This document shows, in pieces, positions 54,092 through 63,401 of a stretch of 64,000 nucleotides of DNA. Made by a program: the position numbers and the translations under genes. The DNA is from Pseudomonas synxantha BG33R (GTDB lineage: Bacteria > Pseudomonadota > Gammaproteobacteria > Pseudomonadales > Pseudomonadaceae): NCBI RefSeq assembly GCF_000263715.2, contig NZ_CM001514.1, positions 6,138,498 through 6,202,497 of the forward strand. The letters run 5' to 3'. Position 1 is the first letter of the stretch. Every line of letters starts with the position of its first letter. The notes under the pieces were generated by a model, which was given only the letters and a program-made list of their open reading frames with translations, made no database searches and was not told the origin of the DNA.

Positions 54092-54853
54092 TTACTTATC
54101 GTCAGATTCGCCTGGAACATTAGGCGTTTGATCGGCGGAGCCCTCAACTTCGGCCTTCATGCGCTTGAGGCCCATGTGCCGAACGTCGGTACCGCGCACC
54201 AGGTAGATCACCAGTTCCGAGATATTACGCGCGTGATCGCCGATCCGCTCCAGGGAGCGCAGCACCCAGATAATGCTCAAGACCCGCGAGATAGAGCGTG
54301 GATCTTCCATCATGTAGGTGGCCAGCTCACGCAAGGCGGTCTTGTACTCGCGGTCGATGACCTTGTCGTACTGAGCCACCGACAACGCCAGGTCTGCATC
54401 GAAACGCGCAAACGCGTCGAGGGCATCGCGCACCATGTTGCGCACCTGGTCGCCGATATGGCGCACTTCCACGTAACCGCGTGGCGCTTCACCTTCTTCG
54501 CACAGTTGGATGGCACGGCGGGCGATCTTGGTGGCTTCGTCGCCAATGCGCTCCAGGTCGATCACCGACTTGGAGATGCTGATGATCAAACGCAAGTCCG
54601 AGGCCGCCGGCTGGCGACGGGCAAGAATGCGCAGGCACTCTTCATCGATATTGCGTTCCATCTGGTTGATCTGGTCATCGATCTCGCGCACCTGCTGGGC
54701 CAGGCCCGAGTCGGCCTCGATCAGCGCGGTGACGGCATCGTTGACTTGCTTCTCCACCAACCCGCCCATCGCCAGGAGGTGGCTGCGCACTTCCTCAAGC
54801 TCGGCGTTGAACTGCGCGGAGATGTGATGGGTAAGGCCTTCTTTGCTAATCAT
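54092..54853 (-). CDS. phoU: Phosphate-signalling protein PhoU
   Basis: PhoU (253 aa) links the Pst transporter to PhoR and restrains the Pho regulon when phosphate is plentiful. It has the two three-helix repeats of the family, each with the metal-binding pattern seen in INQMERNIDEECLRILARRQPAASDLRLI and in the second repeat near LERIGDHARNISELVIYLVRG. It starts at 54853 and lies 70 bases after pstB. Confidence 0.95.
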   Translation of the reverse strand: MISKEGLTHHISAQFNAELEEVRSHLLAMGGLVEKQVNDAVTALIEADSGLAQQVREIDDQINQMERNIDEECLRILARRQPAASDLRLIISISKSVIDLERIGDEATKIARRAIQLCEEGEAPRGYVEVRHIGDQVRNMVRDALDAFARFDADLALSVAQYDKVIDREYKTALRELATYMMEDPRSISRVLSIIWVLRSLERIGDHARNISELVIYLVRGTDVRHMGLKRMKAEVEGSADQTPNVPGESDDK

Positions 54854-54923
54854 GTTGGCGTCCTTGGAGCGTCCGGTAAGGTGCGGAGAACCGCAGCGTC
54901 AGTGCAATCAGAACCACAGCTTC

Positions 54924-55757
54924 CTAGCCGTAGCGACCGGTGATGTAGTCTTCGGTCTGCTTCTTCGCCGGATTGGTGAACAGGGTATCGGTATCGCCGA
55001 ACTCCACCAGCTTGCCCATGTACATGAACGCGGTGTAGTCCGAAACCCGCGCCGCCTGTTGCATGTTGTGGGTCACGATAACGATGGTGAACTTGGACTT
55101 GAGCTCGTAGATCAGCTCTTCGACTTTCAGGGTCGAGATCGGGTCGAGCGCCGAGCACGGTTCGTCGAGCAGCAGCACTTCCGGCTCTACGGCGATGGTA
55201 CGGGCGATCACCAGACGCTGCTGCTGGCCGCCGGACAAGCCAAGTGCCGACTCGTGCAGACGGTCCTTGACCTCGTCCCACAACGCGGCGCCCTTGAGAG
55301 CCCATTCAACCGCTTCGTCGAGAACGCGCTTCTTGTTGATGCCCTGGATGCGCAGGCCATAGACCACGTTCTCATAAATGGTCTTGGGGAACGGGTTGGG
55401 CTTCTGGAACACCATGCCCACCCGGCGTCGCAACTCGGCCACGTCTTCACCCTTGCGGTAAATATTGGTGCCGTAGAGATTGATCGCGCCTTCCACACGG
55501 CAACCGTCCACCAGGTCATTCATACGGTTGAAGGTGCGCAGCAATGTCGACTTGCCGCAGCCGGACGGGCCGATAAAGGCGGTCACGCGCTGCTTGGGGA
55601 TGTTCATGCTGACGTCGAACAGCGCTTGTTTTTCGCCGTAGTACAGGCTCAGGCCCGGGACTTCGATGGCCACGGTTTCCTGGGCCAGGCTCAGGCTCTG
55701 TTTGTCGCGACCCAGGGCAGACATGTTGATGCCGTGAGGTTGGTTTTCGTGTTGCAT
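54924..55757 (-). CDS. pstB: Phosphate ABC transporter ATPase PstB
   Basis: PstB (277 aa) drives high-affinity phosphate import. Walker A is GPSGCGKST, the ABC signature LSGGQQQRL, and Walker [14 protein letters not shown]; the switch His follows in [14 protein letters not shown] short N-terminal extension of about 25 residues precedes the ATPase core. It is separated from pstA by a REPIN, so its expression may be partly independent. Confidence 0.97.
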   Translation of the reverse strand: MQHENQPHGINMSALGRDKQSLSLAQETVAIEVPGLSLYYGEKQALFDVSMNIPKQRVTAFIGPSGCGKSTLLRTFNRMNDLVDGCRVEGAINLYGTNIYRKGEDVAELRRRVGMVFQKPNPFPKTIYENVVYGLRIQGINKKRVLDEAVEWALKGAALWDEVKDRLHESALGLSGGQQQRLVIARTIAVEPEVLLLDEPCSALDPISTLKVEELIYELKSKFTIVIVTHNMQQAARVSDYTAFMYMGKLVEFGDTDTLFTNPAKKQTEDYITGRYG

Positions 55758-55824
55758 GGGATGCTCCCTGTGCTACCAATTCGTTTCGTTGAACCGCCGG
55801 GGCGGCTTACTCAAATTCTGTGTC

Positions 55825-55911
55825 TGTGGGAGCTGGCTTGCCTGCGATGGCATCACTGCGGTCTGACTGATACACCGCGTCGTCTGCATCGCAGGCAAGC
55901 CAGCTCCCACA
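55825..55911. repeat. REPIN between pstA and pstB
   Basis: Inverted REP units (55825-55849 and 55887-55911) of the same family as at 7822 and 35707 lie within the pst gene set. Confidence 0.9.
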
Positions 55912-55921
55912 TTGGACCGTG

Positions 55922-57592
55922 TCAGCTATCCAGCGCCTTGTATTTTTCGCGCAGGTGGTTACGAATCCACACCGCCGACAGGTTGAGCGTGGCGATCACC
56001 AGCACCAGCAGCAACGCGGTGGCGTACACCAGCGGCCGTGCGGCTTCGACGTTGGGGCTCTGGAAGCCGACGTCATAAATATGGAAGCCCAGGTGCATGA
56101 TCTTCTGGTCCAGGTGCAGGTACGGATAGTTGCCGTCCAGCGGCAGCGACGGCGCCAGCTTCACTACCCCCACCAGCATCAGCGGCGCCACTTCGCCGGC
56201 GGCGCGGGCCACGGCGAGGATCATGCCGGTCATCATGGCCGGGCTGGCCATCGGCAGCACGATCTTCCATAGCGTTTCCGCCTTGGTCGCGCCCAGTGCC
56301 AGGGAGCCTTCACGCACCGTGCGAGGGATCCGCGCAAGGCCTTCTTCTGTGGCCACGATCACCACCGGCACCGCCAGTAGCGCCAGGGTCAGAGAGGCCC
56401 AGAGCAGGCCCGGAGTACCGAAGGTCGGCGCCGGCAAGGCTTCGGCGAAGAACAGGCGGTCAACCGAACCACCCAGTACATAGACGAAGAAGCCCAGGCC
56501 GAATACGCCGTAGACGATGGCCGGTACGCCCGCCAGGTTGTTCACGGCGATACGGATGATCCGCGTCAGGGTGTTCTGCTTGGCGTACTCACGCAGGTAC
56601 ACCGCCGCCAGCACGCCAAACGGGGTGACGATCATCGCCATGATCAGGGTCATCATCACGGTGCCGAAGATGGCCGGGAAGATCCCGCCTTCGGTGTTGG
56701 CTTCCCGTGGGTCATCGCTGAGAAACTCCCAGACCTTGCTGAAGTAGAAGCCGATCTTGGTCAGGGTGCCCATGGCGTTCGGCTGGTAGGCGTGCACCAC
56801 TTTGCCGATGCCGATTTCCACTTCCTTGCCGTTGCCGTCGCGGGCGGTCAGGGCATCGCGGTTGAACTGGGCGTGCAGGTCGGCCAGGCGCGCTTCGATA
56901 TCTTGATAGCGGGCGTTGAGTTCGGCGCGGTCGGCGTCCATATCGGCCTGGGCGGCGGCATCGAGCTTACCTTCCAGTTCCAGTTTGCGCCCGTGCAGGC
57001 GGATGCGTTCCAGGCCGGCGTTGATCGCACCGATATCGGTTTTTTCCAGGGTCTTGAGCTGGGCGGCGAGCTTGTTGACACGGTCCACGCGAGCTTGCAG
57101 CTCTGGCCATGCGGCCTCGCCTTCAGCGATGACCTTGCCGTCCTGCTTGACGTTGACCAGGGTGCCGTAGAAGTTGCCCCACTCACGACGCTCAATGGTC
57201 ATCAGGTTGGCCGGCTTGGTCTGGTCCTTCAACCATTCGCCGACGATCCAGGTGAAGTCGTTGCCGTTCAAGTCGCGGTTGCCGACCTTGATCAGCTCGC
57301 GGGTCATGAATTCCGGGCCCTGGTCCGGCACCGGCAGGCCCGCGCTCTTGAGGCGCTCACGCGGCACTTCTTCTTTCTGTACCACTTCGCCGATGACGAT
57401 ATGGTTGGCCTGGCCCGGCACGTTGTAGTTGGCCTGGATCAGGTCGGCCGGCCAGAAGTGGCCCAGACCACGCACGGCAATCACAGCCAGCAAACCAATG
57501 GTCATGATGACCGCGATGGACACCGCGCCACCGCTGATCCAGACGCCTGGGGCGCCGCTCTTGAACCATCCATTCAGGGAGTTCTGTTTCAC
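55922..57592 (-). CDS. pstA: Phosphate ABC transporter permease PstA, extended form
   Basis: PstA (556 aa) is about 260 residues longer than E. coli PstA. The extra part is a large N-terminal periplasmic region with a coiled-coil stretch (about 160-260) after the first membrane helix; this matches the DUF3333-type extension. The C-terminal 290 residues are the transport domain with the permease loop EEGLARIPRTVREGSLALGATKAETLWKIVLP. It lies 15 bases after pstC. Confidence 0.93.
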   Translation of the reverse strand: MKQNSLNGWFKSGAPGVWISGGAVSIAVIMTIGLLAVIAVRGLGHFWPADLIQANYNVPGQANHIVIGEVVQKEEVPRERLKSAGLPVPDQGPEFMTRELIKVGNRDLNGNDFTWIVGEWLKDQTKPANLMTIERREWGNFYGTLVNVKQDGKVIAEGEAAWPELQARVDRVNKLAAQLKTLEKTDIGAINAGLERIRLHGRKLELEGKLDAAAQADMDADRAELNARYQDIEARLADLHAQFNRDALTARDGNGKEVEIGIGKVVHAYQPNAMGTLTKIGFYFSKVWEFLSDDPREANTEGGIFPAIFGTVMMTLIMAMIVTPFGVLAAVYLREYAKQNTLTRIIRIAVNNLAGVPAIVYGVFGLGFFVYVLGGSVDRLFFAEALPAPTFGTPGLLWASLTLALLAVPVVIVATEEGLARIPRTVREGSLALGATKAETLWKIVLPMASPAMMTGMILAVARAAGEVAPLMLVGVVKLAPSLPLDGNYPYLHLDQKIMHLGFHIYDVGFQSPNVEAARPLVYATALLLVLVIATLNLSAVWIRNHLREKYKALDS

Positions 57593-57607
57593 AGACTTCT
57601 ACCTTTC

Positions 57608-59893
57608 TTAAAGCGACGAGTATTTCTTGCGCAGACGCTGACGAATCAGCTCGGCGAGGGTGTTCATGATGAACGTGAACAACAGCAGCACCAGCGCCGA
57701 GAGGAACAGCACGCGGTAGTGGCTGCCACCGACTTCCGACTCGGGCATTTCCACCGCGACGTTGGCCGCCAGGGTGCGCAGGCCCTCGAACAGGTTCATC
57801 TCCATCACCGGGGTGTTACCGGTGGCCATCAGCACGATCATGGTTTCACCCACGGCACGGCCCATGCCGATCATCAGCGCCGAGAAAATCCCCGGGCTGG
57901 CGGTCAGGATCACCACACGGGTCATGGTCTGCCAGGGCGTGGCGCCCAGGGCCAGGGAGCCCAGGGTCAGGCCGCGGGGTACGCTGAACACGGCGTCTTC
58001 GGCGATCGAGTAGATGTTCGGGATCACCGCAAAACCCATGGCCAGGCCAACCACCAGGGCGTTGCGCTGGTCGTAGGTGATCCCCAGGTCATGGGAGATC
58101 CACATGCGCATGTCGCCGCCAAAGAACCAGGTTTCCAGGTACGGGCTCATGTACAGCGAGAGCCAGCCCACGAACAGGATCACCGGGATCAGGATCGCGC
58201 TTTCCCAGCCGTCCGGCACCCGCAGGCGAATCGATTCGGGCAAGCGGCTGAACACAAAACCGGCGACCAGGATGCCAATCGGCAACAGCATCAGCAGGCT
58301 GAAAATCCCCGGTAGATGCCCTTCCACGTACGGCGCCAGGAACAGGCCGGCGAAGAAGCCGAGGATCACGGTCGGCATGGCTTCCATCAGCTCGATCACT
58401 GGCTTGACCTTGCGGCGCAGGCTCGGGGCCATGAAGTACGCGGTGTAGATCGCGGCGGCAACCGCCAGTGGCGCGGCCAGCAGCATGGCGTAGAACGCAG
58501 CCTTCAACGTGCCGAAGGTCAGCGGGGCCAGGCTCATCTTGGGTTCGAAGTCGGTGTTGGCGGCGGTGGACTGCCAGACGTATTTAGGCTCGTCGTAGTT
58601 CTCGTACCAGACCTTGCTCCACAACGCGCTCCACGAGACTTCCGGGTGCGGGTTGTCGAGCAGCAACGGTTGCAGCTTGCCGCCGGCCTCGACGATCACA
58701 CGGTTGGCCCGTGGCGACATGCCGAATAGGCCCTGGCCGTCGACCACCGGGTCCACCAGCAGGGTACGGTGGGCGGTGCTGTGGAACACGCCGAACTTAC
58801 CCGAGGCGTCGAGCGCGGTGAAACCTTTGCGGCGCTCTTCAGCACTGATTTCGACAATGGGCGCAGTGCCCATCTGGAAGGTGCGGATCTGTTTCAGGCG
58901 TTGCTCGCCATCCGGGTCACGGGCCATGAACCACTGGGCCAGGCCGCCCTTGGAGTTGCCGACGATCAGCGAGATACCGCCCACCAGCTGAGTGCTGGCG
59001 GTGACTTCGGCTGCGCCGTCTTCCAGGAGTTTGTAGCGACCGTTGAGGCTGTTGTCGCGCAGGCTGAACACGTCGGCCAGGGCGCGACCGTTGATCACGT
59101 AAAGCCATTGCTGGCGTGGGTCGACAAAGATGGCTTTCACAGGCTCGGTCATCTGCGGCAGCTCGATGCGCTTCTGCTCGCTGGTGACTTCACCGGTCAT
59201 CATGTTTTCCTCGCGGCTCAACGACAGCACGTTCAGGTGCGAACCGGCCGAGCCGGCCACCACCAGGGTGGAGTCGGTGGCGTTGAGGGCGACGTGTTCC
59301 AGTGGTCGTCCGGCGTCATCCAACACAATCGGCGTTTCGCCGTAGGGGTATTCGATCGCCGGGGTGATGGTCTTCTTGCCATCCGGGTACGACACCTTGT
59401 AGGTGTGGCGGAACACCAGGGACTGGCCATTGGACAAACCAAGGATAACCAGCGGGCTTCCCGGCTGGTCTTCACCAATAGAAGCAACGCTGGCACCGGC
59501 CGGAAGCGGCAAGTCGACACGCTTGAGCTCAGCGCCGGAGTCCACTTCAAAAAACAGCGCCTGGCCCTTGTCGGAAACCCGCATGGCAACCTGGTTCTGT
59601 TCTTCAAGGGAGATCATCAACGGCTTGCCGGCGTCCTGCATCCAGGCGGGTGTCAGCGCGTCTTCCCTGGTCAACGAGGCGCCCTGGAACAGAGGTGCAA
59701 CGACGTAGGCGAGGAAGAAGAAGATCAGGGTGATGGCGCCGAGGACGGCGAGGCCACCGACCAGCACGTACCAGCGAGTCAGGCGATCCTTGAGCGCGCG
59801 AATGCGGCGCTTGCGTTGCAGCTCAGGCGTATTGAAATCAATGCGCTTGGGGGGAGAAGTTGTCGTCATGGTGGAATTGGCCAGATCATTCAT
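57608..59893 (-). CDS. pstC: Phosphate ABC transporter permease PstC, extended form
   Basis: PstC (761 aa) is more than twice the E. coli length. After one N-terminal helix (about 46-70) comes a periplasmic domain of roughly 400 residues with repeat-like beta character (QLVGGISLIVGNSKGGLAQWF), then the permease domain (about 470-760) with EDAVFSVPRGLTLGSLALGATPWQTMTRVV. The ATG at 59893 is preferred (AGGG seven bases upstream), but a perfect Pho box ends only 22 bases before it; an ATG at 59869 is the alternative. Confidence 0.9.
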   Translation of the reverse strand: MNDLANSTMTTTSPPKRIDFNTPELQRKRRIRALKDRLTRWYVLVGGLAVLGAITLIFFFLAYVVAPLFQGASLTREDALTPAWMQDAGKPLMISLEEQNQVAMRVSDKGQALFFEVDSGAELKRVDLPLPAGASVASIGEDQPGSPLVILGLSNGQSLVFRHTYKVSYPDGKKTITPAIEYPYGETPIVLDDAGRPLEHVALNATDSTLVVAGSAGSHLNVLSLSREENMMTGEVTSEQKRIELPQMTEPVKAIFVDPRQQWLYVINGRALADVFSLRDNSLNGRYKLLEDGAAEVTASTQLVGGISLIVGNSKGGLAQWFMARDPDGEQRLKQIRTFQMGTAPIVEISAEERRKGFTALDASGKFGVFHSTAHRTLLVDPVVDGQGLFGMSPRANRVIVEAGGKLQPLLLDNPHPEVSWSALWSKVWYENYDEPKYVWQSTAANTDFEPKMSLAPLTFGTLKAAFYAMLLAAPLAVAAAIYTAYFMAPSLRRKVKPVIELMEAMPTVILGFFAGLFLAPYVEGHLPGIFSLLMLLPIGILVAGFVFSRLPESIRLRVPDGWESAILIPVILFVGWLSLYMSPYLETWFFGGDMRMWISHDLGITYDQRNALVVGLAMGFAVIPNIYSIAEDAVFSVPRGLTLGSLALGATPWQTMTRVVILTASPGIFSALMIGMGRAVGETMIVLMATGNTPVMEMNLFEGLRTLAANVAVEMPESEVGGSHYRVLFLSALVLLLFTFIMNTLAELIRQRLRKKYSSL

Positions 59894-59915
59894 GCGCACA
59901 CCCTAGCGATCCTGT

Positions 59916-59933
59916 ATGACAGAAAGATGACAG
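59916..59933 (-). promoter_or_regulatory. Perfect Pho box before pstC
   Basis: On the minus strand CTGTCAT, four bases (CTTT), CTGTCAT matches both half-sites of the PhoB consensus exactly, with a weaker third repeat upstream. A TAGGGT -10-like hexamer follows at 59905-59900. This gives pstC its own PhoB-controlled promoter. Confidence 0.9.
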
Positions 59934-60006
59934 TGCAGTGACGCAACAAATCCGCCGCGAAGCAAAGCTGGCAGCGGACTTAAAATTAGGGATGTAACCG
60001 GGCTTT

Positions 60007-60028
60007 GTGTGGGAGCGGGCTCCCACAC
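60007..60028. terminator. Hairpin between pstS and pstC
   Basis: GTGTGGGAGC and GCTCCCACAC form a perfect 10-base stem with a 2-base centre; a second small hairpin (CCCGGT/ACCGGG, 60032-60048) is adjacent. They lie just after the pstS stop and may limit read-through into pstC. Confidence 0.7.
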
Positions 60029-60058
60029 GGGCCCGGTATTACACCGGGTATCGCAGGC

Positions 60059-61045
60059 TTAGTTGCCTTCTTTCAGACCCAGCTCAGCCAAGGCCTTGGC
60101 GGCCACTTTGGCAGGCAGTGGGATGTAGCCGTCCTTGACGACAACTTCCTGGCCCTGCTTGGACAGCACCAGTTTCACAAACTCGGCTTCCAGCGGGGCC
60201 AGCGGCTTGTTCGGGGCTTTGTTGACATACACGTAGAGGAAGCGCGACAGCGGGTATTTGCCGTTCAGGGCGTTTTCTTCGCTGTCTTCGATGAAGTCAG
60301 TGCTGCCTTTCTTGGCCAGGGCCACGGTCTTCACGCTGGCGGTCTTGTAGCCGATGCCCGAGTAACCGATGCCGTTCAGCGAGGAGCTGATCGACTGCAC
60401 GACCGAAGCCGAGCCAGGTTGTTCGTTCACGTTTGGCTTGTAGTCGCCTTTGCACAGGGCTTCTTCCTTGAAGTAGCCGTAGGTGCCGGATACCGAGTTA
60501 CGCCCGAACAATTGCACTGGCTTGTTGGCCAGGTCGCCGGTCACACCCAGGTCGCCCCAGGTTTTAACGTCAGCTTTGGCGCCGCACAGGCGAGTCGAGG
60601 AGAAGATCGCGTCGACTTGCTCCATGGTCAGGTGCTGGATCGGGTTGTCCTTGTGCACGAACACCGCCAGGGCGTCCACGGCAACCGGGATAGCGGTTGG
60701 CTTGTAACCGTACTTCTGCTCGAAGGCCGCCAGTTCGGTGTCCTTCATCTTGCGGCTCATCGGGCCCAGGTTGGAGGTGCCTTCAGTCAGCGCAGGTGGC
60801 GCGGTGGCGGAACCGGCAGCTTGAATCTGGATGTTGACGTTCGGGTATTCCTTTTTGTAACCCTCAGCCCACAAAGTCATCAGGTTAGCCAGGGTGTCGG
60901 AGCCGACGCTGGACAGGTTGCCCGACACACCAGTGGTCTTGACGTACGCCGGGATTGCCGGATCAACACCAGCGGCCACCGCGTTGGCGGTCGCAACGCC
61001 AGCAGCGACAAAAGTCATTGCCGCCATCAAACGTTTCAGTTTCAT
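60059..61045 (-). CDS. pstS: Phosphate-binding protein PstS
   Basis: PstS (328 aa) is the periplasmic phosphate receptor. It has a signal peptide ([25 protein letters not shown]). The mature protein has [35 protein letters not shown] with phosphate-contact Ser/Asp, and the later motif [13 protein letters not shown]. It lacks a lipobox. It has its own Pho box and lies at the head of the pst set. Confidence 0.96.
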   Translation of the reverse strand: MKLKRLMAAMTFVAAGVATANAVAAGVDPAIPAYVKTTGVSGNLSSVGSDTLANLMTLWAEGYKKEYPNVNIQIQAAGSATAPPALTEGTSNLGPMSRKMKDTELAAFEQKYGYKPTAIPVAVDALAVFVHKDNPIQHLTMEQVDAIFSSTRLCGAKADVKTWGDLGVTGDLANKPVQLFGRNSVSGTYGYFKEEALCKGDYKPNVNEQPGSASVVQSISSSLNGIGYSGIGYKTASVKTVALAKKGSTDFIEDSEENALNGKYPLSRFLYVYVNKAPNKPLAPLEAEFVKLVLSKQGQEVVVKDGYIPLPAKVAAKALAELGLKEGN

Positions 61046-61112
61046 GCCTTGCTCCTAGCAGATAGGGATAATTGGATCGGGGCCAAGTATCGAGAGGCCG
61101 TGTGAACACTCT

Positions 61113-61141
61113 ATGTCTGCAATGTGACAATTAGATGAAAG
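61113..61141 (-). promoter_or_regulatory. Pho box cluster before pstS
   Basis: On the minus strand CTTTCAT, TTGTCAC and CAGACAT are spaced by four bases each, giving three tandem PhoB half-sites with 6, 5 and 5 of 7 consensus positions. They lie 68 bases before the pstS start. Confidence 0.8.
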
Positions 61142-61196
61142 GCCACTATCGGGAAGCAAAGGTATGCGAAGTCAAAAACGGAACACACACTCTCCT

Positions 61197-61226
61197 TGTG
61201 GCGAGGGAGCCTGCTCCCTCACCACA
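61197..61226. repeat. REP-like hairpin, GTGGCGAGGGAGC type
   Basis: GAGGGAGC and GCTCCCTC form the stem, with flanking TGTGG/CCACA pairing. It follows the MFS gene stop by 16 bases on the minus strand and may serve as its terminator. Confidence 0.7.
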
Positions 61227-61242
61227 GTAGATCAGGCTGGCG

Positions 61243-62532
61243 TCAGCGGCCGCGTTTCCACAGATACCCACCCACCAACATCCCCATCACACACAGGACG
61301 GCCACATAGTAAGCCGGGCCCATCGGGCTCTCCTTCATCAGCAGCGACACCGCCAATGGCGTCAACCCGCCGAACACGGCATAAGCAACGTTGTAGGAGA
61401 ACGACAGGCCGCTGAAACGCACCACCGGCGGGAACGCCTTGACCATCACGTAGGGCACTACACCGATGGTGCCCACGAACAAACCGGTCAATGCGTACAA
61501 CGGAAACAGCCAGTCCGGGTGGGCCATCAGGCTGTGATACAGCGTCCAGGAGGTCGCCAGCAGCAGTGCGCAACCGGTGACCAGCACGCGACCGGCGCCA
61601 AAACGGTCGGCCAGGGCACCCGAGGCGATGCAACCCAGGCTCAGGGTCACGATGGCCAGGCTGTTGGCTTGCAGTGCCACCGTGGGGCTGAAGTGGTAGA
61701 CGGTTTGCAGCACGGTCGGCGTCATCAGGATAACCACCACGACGCCGGCGGACAGCAGCCAGGTGAGCAACATCGACAACACAATGGCGCCACGGTGGTC
61801 ACGCAGCACTGCGCGCAACGGCAGCTCGGCAGCCAGGGTCTTGCGTTGCTGCATCTCAGCGAAGATCGGTGTTTCATGCAGCCAGCGGCGCAGATACACC
61901 GACAACAGACCGAATACACCACCAAGCAGGAATGGGATCCGCCAGGCGTAATCGGAGACCTGCTCCGGGGTATAGGCCGTATTGATCGCAGTAGCTACCA
62001 GCGAGCCGAGCAGAATACCGGCGGTGAGGCCGCTGGTCAGGGTGCCGCAGGCGTAGCCGATGTGGCGCGGCGGAACGTGCTCGGAGACGAACACCCAGGC
62101 GCCCGGTACTTCGCCGCCAATCGCCGCCCCCTGGATGACGCGCATCAGCAGCAGCAAGAGCGGCGCCCACAGGCCAATCTGCGCGTAAGTCGGCAGCAAG
62201 CCCATGATCAGGGTCGGCACGGCCATCATGAAGATGCTCAGGGTGAACATCTTCTTGCGCCCCAGCAGGTCGCCGAAGTGCGCCATGATGATGCCGCCCA
62301 AGGGGCGGGCCAGGTAGCCGGCGGCGAAGATGCCGAAGGTCTGCATCATGCGCAGCCATTCGGGCATGTCGACGGGGAAGAACAGTTTCCCGACCACGGT
62401 GGCGAAAAACACAAAGATGATGAAGTCGTAGAACTCCAGCGCCCCGCCCAAGGCAGACAGCGACAGGGTTTTGTAGTCGTTGCGGGTCAGCGGGCGCGAG
62501 GGCTGCGCACTGCTTGCGGGCACGGAGGACAT
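61243..62532 (-). CDS. MFS transporter, metabolite:H+ symporter type
   Basis: This 429-aa protein has about twelve membrane helices and the MFS signature loop in LARPLGGIIMAHFGDLLGRKKMFTLSIF. The sequence resembles the ProP/ShiA/KgtP metabolite symporter family (GALEFYDFIIFVFFATVVGKLFFP, VIQGAAIGGEVPGAWVFVSEH). The start at 62532 (MSSVPASSAQ) is chosen; an in-frame reading to 62793 has no ribosome site. The substrate is unknown, an organic acid or sugar acid being likely. Confidence 0.88.
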   Translation of the reverse strand: MSSVPASSAQPSRPLTRNDYKTLSLSALGGALEFYDFIIFVFFATVVGKLFFPVDMPEWLRMMQTFGIFAAGYLARPLGGIIMAHFGDLLGRKKMFTLSIFMMAVPTLIMGLLPTYAQIGLWAPLLLLLMRVIQGAAIGGEVPGAWVFVSEHVPPRHIGYACGTLTSGLTAGILLGSLVATAINTAYTPEQVSDYAWRIPFLLGGVFGLLSVYLRRWLHETPIFAEMQQRKTLAAELPLRAVLRDHRGAIVLSMLLTWLLSAGVVVVILMTPTVLQTVYHFSPTVALQANSLAIVTLSLGCIASGALADRFGAGRVLVTGCALLLATSWTLYHSLMAHPDWLFPLYALTGLFVGTIGVVPYVMVKAFPPVVRFSGLSFSYNVAYAVFGGLTPLAVSLLMKESPMGPAYYVAVLCVMGMLVGGYLWKRGR

Positions 62533-62937
62533 GGCAAGGCTTCTCTTATAGTAATCATCGTAAAGGACTGCACGCCCGTGACTTGCGGCGGGTTTGGCAA
62601 GATAGCAAATCGCCTGAAAAAGCACAGCGCCAGGAACACAGTTGCGCGCAAAAGCCCCGATACAGCGTCTATTTACCGACCAAATGAGCGTCCGGAGGTC
62701 GTCGTGGCGCCAGGGTCTCGATATACTCGCCAGTGCAAGCGCCAGACCCGCTGTCTTGAGGGGCTGCTGTGCCAAAACGTTGTTGGGTACCATCCAGCCG
62801 ATTTGGCAGAGTTTCCCTTTAGTTCGCCTTACGAGAAACGCATCGAGCGGTGTATGTTGGTGCTGAAACGTTTTTCCAGAAGACGGCTATCCACTTCAAA
62901 TACCCATGAAGCGTCACGGGTCAGAGGCACCCTCGGC
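62533..62937. other. 405-base intergenic region without a clear gene
   Basis: This gap between the divergent MFS and thioesterase genes holds an in-frame extension of the latter (from about 62854) with no ribosome site and low-likelihood residues. I see no RNA gene or repeat. Promoters for both genes must lie here. Confidence 0.6.
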
Positions 62938-63342
62938 ATGATCGAACTCGAACAAGAAGATCCTATCCCGCAAGGCGATCTCGCCCTGCAAATCACTGCA
63001 CTGCCGCGTGAAACCAATGGTTTTGGCGATATCTTCGGCGGCTGGCTGGTCGCGCAGATGGACCTGGCAGGCACGGCAATGGCCAGCAAGGTCGCCGGCG
63101 GGCGCGTAGCCACCGTCGCCATTGATCGCATGGCCTTCCTGGTACCGGTAGCCGTGGGTGCACAGCTTTCCTTCTATACCCAGGCTCTGGAAATTGGTCG
63201 CAGCTCGATCCAGATGATGGTCGAAGTGTGGAGCGATGACCCGCTGTCCAGCGAATGGCGCAAGGTCACCGAGGCGGTATTTGTGTTCGTCGCCATCGAC
63301 GGCAGCGGTCGCACCCGTTCGGTACCGTCACGGGCGCGTTAA
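62938..63342 (+). CDS. Acyl-CoA thioesterase, YciA-like
   Basis: This 134-aa hotdog-fold enzyme hydrolyses acyl-CoA to free acid and CoA. The family region LPRETNGFGDIFGGWLVAQMDLAGTAMASKVAGGRVATVAIDRMAF has the conserved Asn, Gly-Gly and Asp. The start at 62938 (MIELEQEDP) is preferred over an upstream in-frame ATG, since it fits the usual length. A weak GAGG lies ten bases upstream. Confidence 0.9.
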   Translation: MIELEQEDPIPQGDLALQITALPRETNGFGDIFGGWLVAQMDLAGTAMASKVAGGRVATVAIDRMAFLVPVAVGAQLSFYTQALEIGRSSIQMMVEVWSDDPLSSEWRKVTEAVFVFVAIDGSGRTRSVPSRAR

Positions 63343-63360
63343 ACCTCGCCGGGTTTTAAC
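63338..63360 (+). terminator. Possible weak terminator after the thioesterase gene
   Basis: GTTAAACC and GGTTTTAAC pair with one bulge around a short loop, overlapping the thioesterase stop codon. The T tract is internal, so this is a weak candidate. Confidence 0.35.
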
Positions 63361-63401
63361 GGTCAATTGCCCCATTGCCTGCCACTTGAGAGAGCTTTGT
63401 T

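Noticed and set aside
53932..54147. 71-codon open frame between the response regulator and phoU
   Set aside because: It runs through the phoU terminator, overlaps the phoU end, and has no ribosome site or family features.
7822..55911. Repeated palindromes as a possible CRISPR array
   Set aside because: The repeats are scattered inverted pairs between genes, not a direct-repeat array with spacers, and no cas genes are seen.
61519..63342. 607-codon open frame on the plus strand running into the thioesterase gene
   Set aside because: Most of it is antisense to the MFS gene; only the last 134 codons from 62938 are a real gene.
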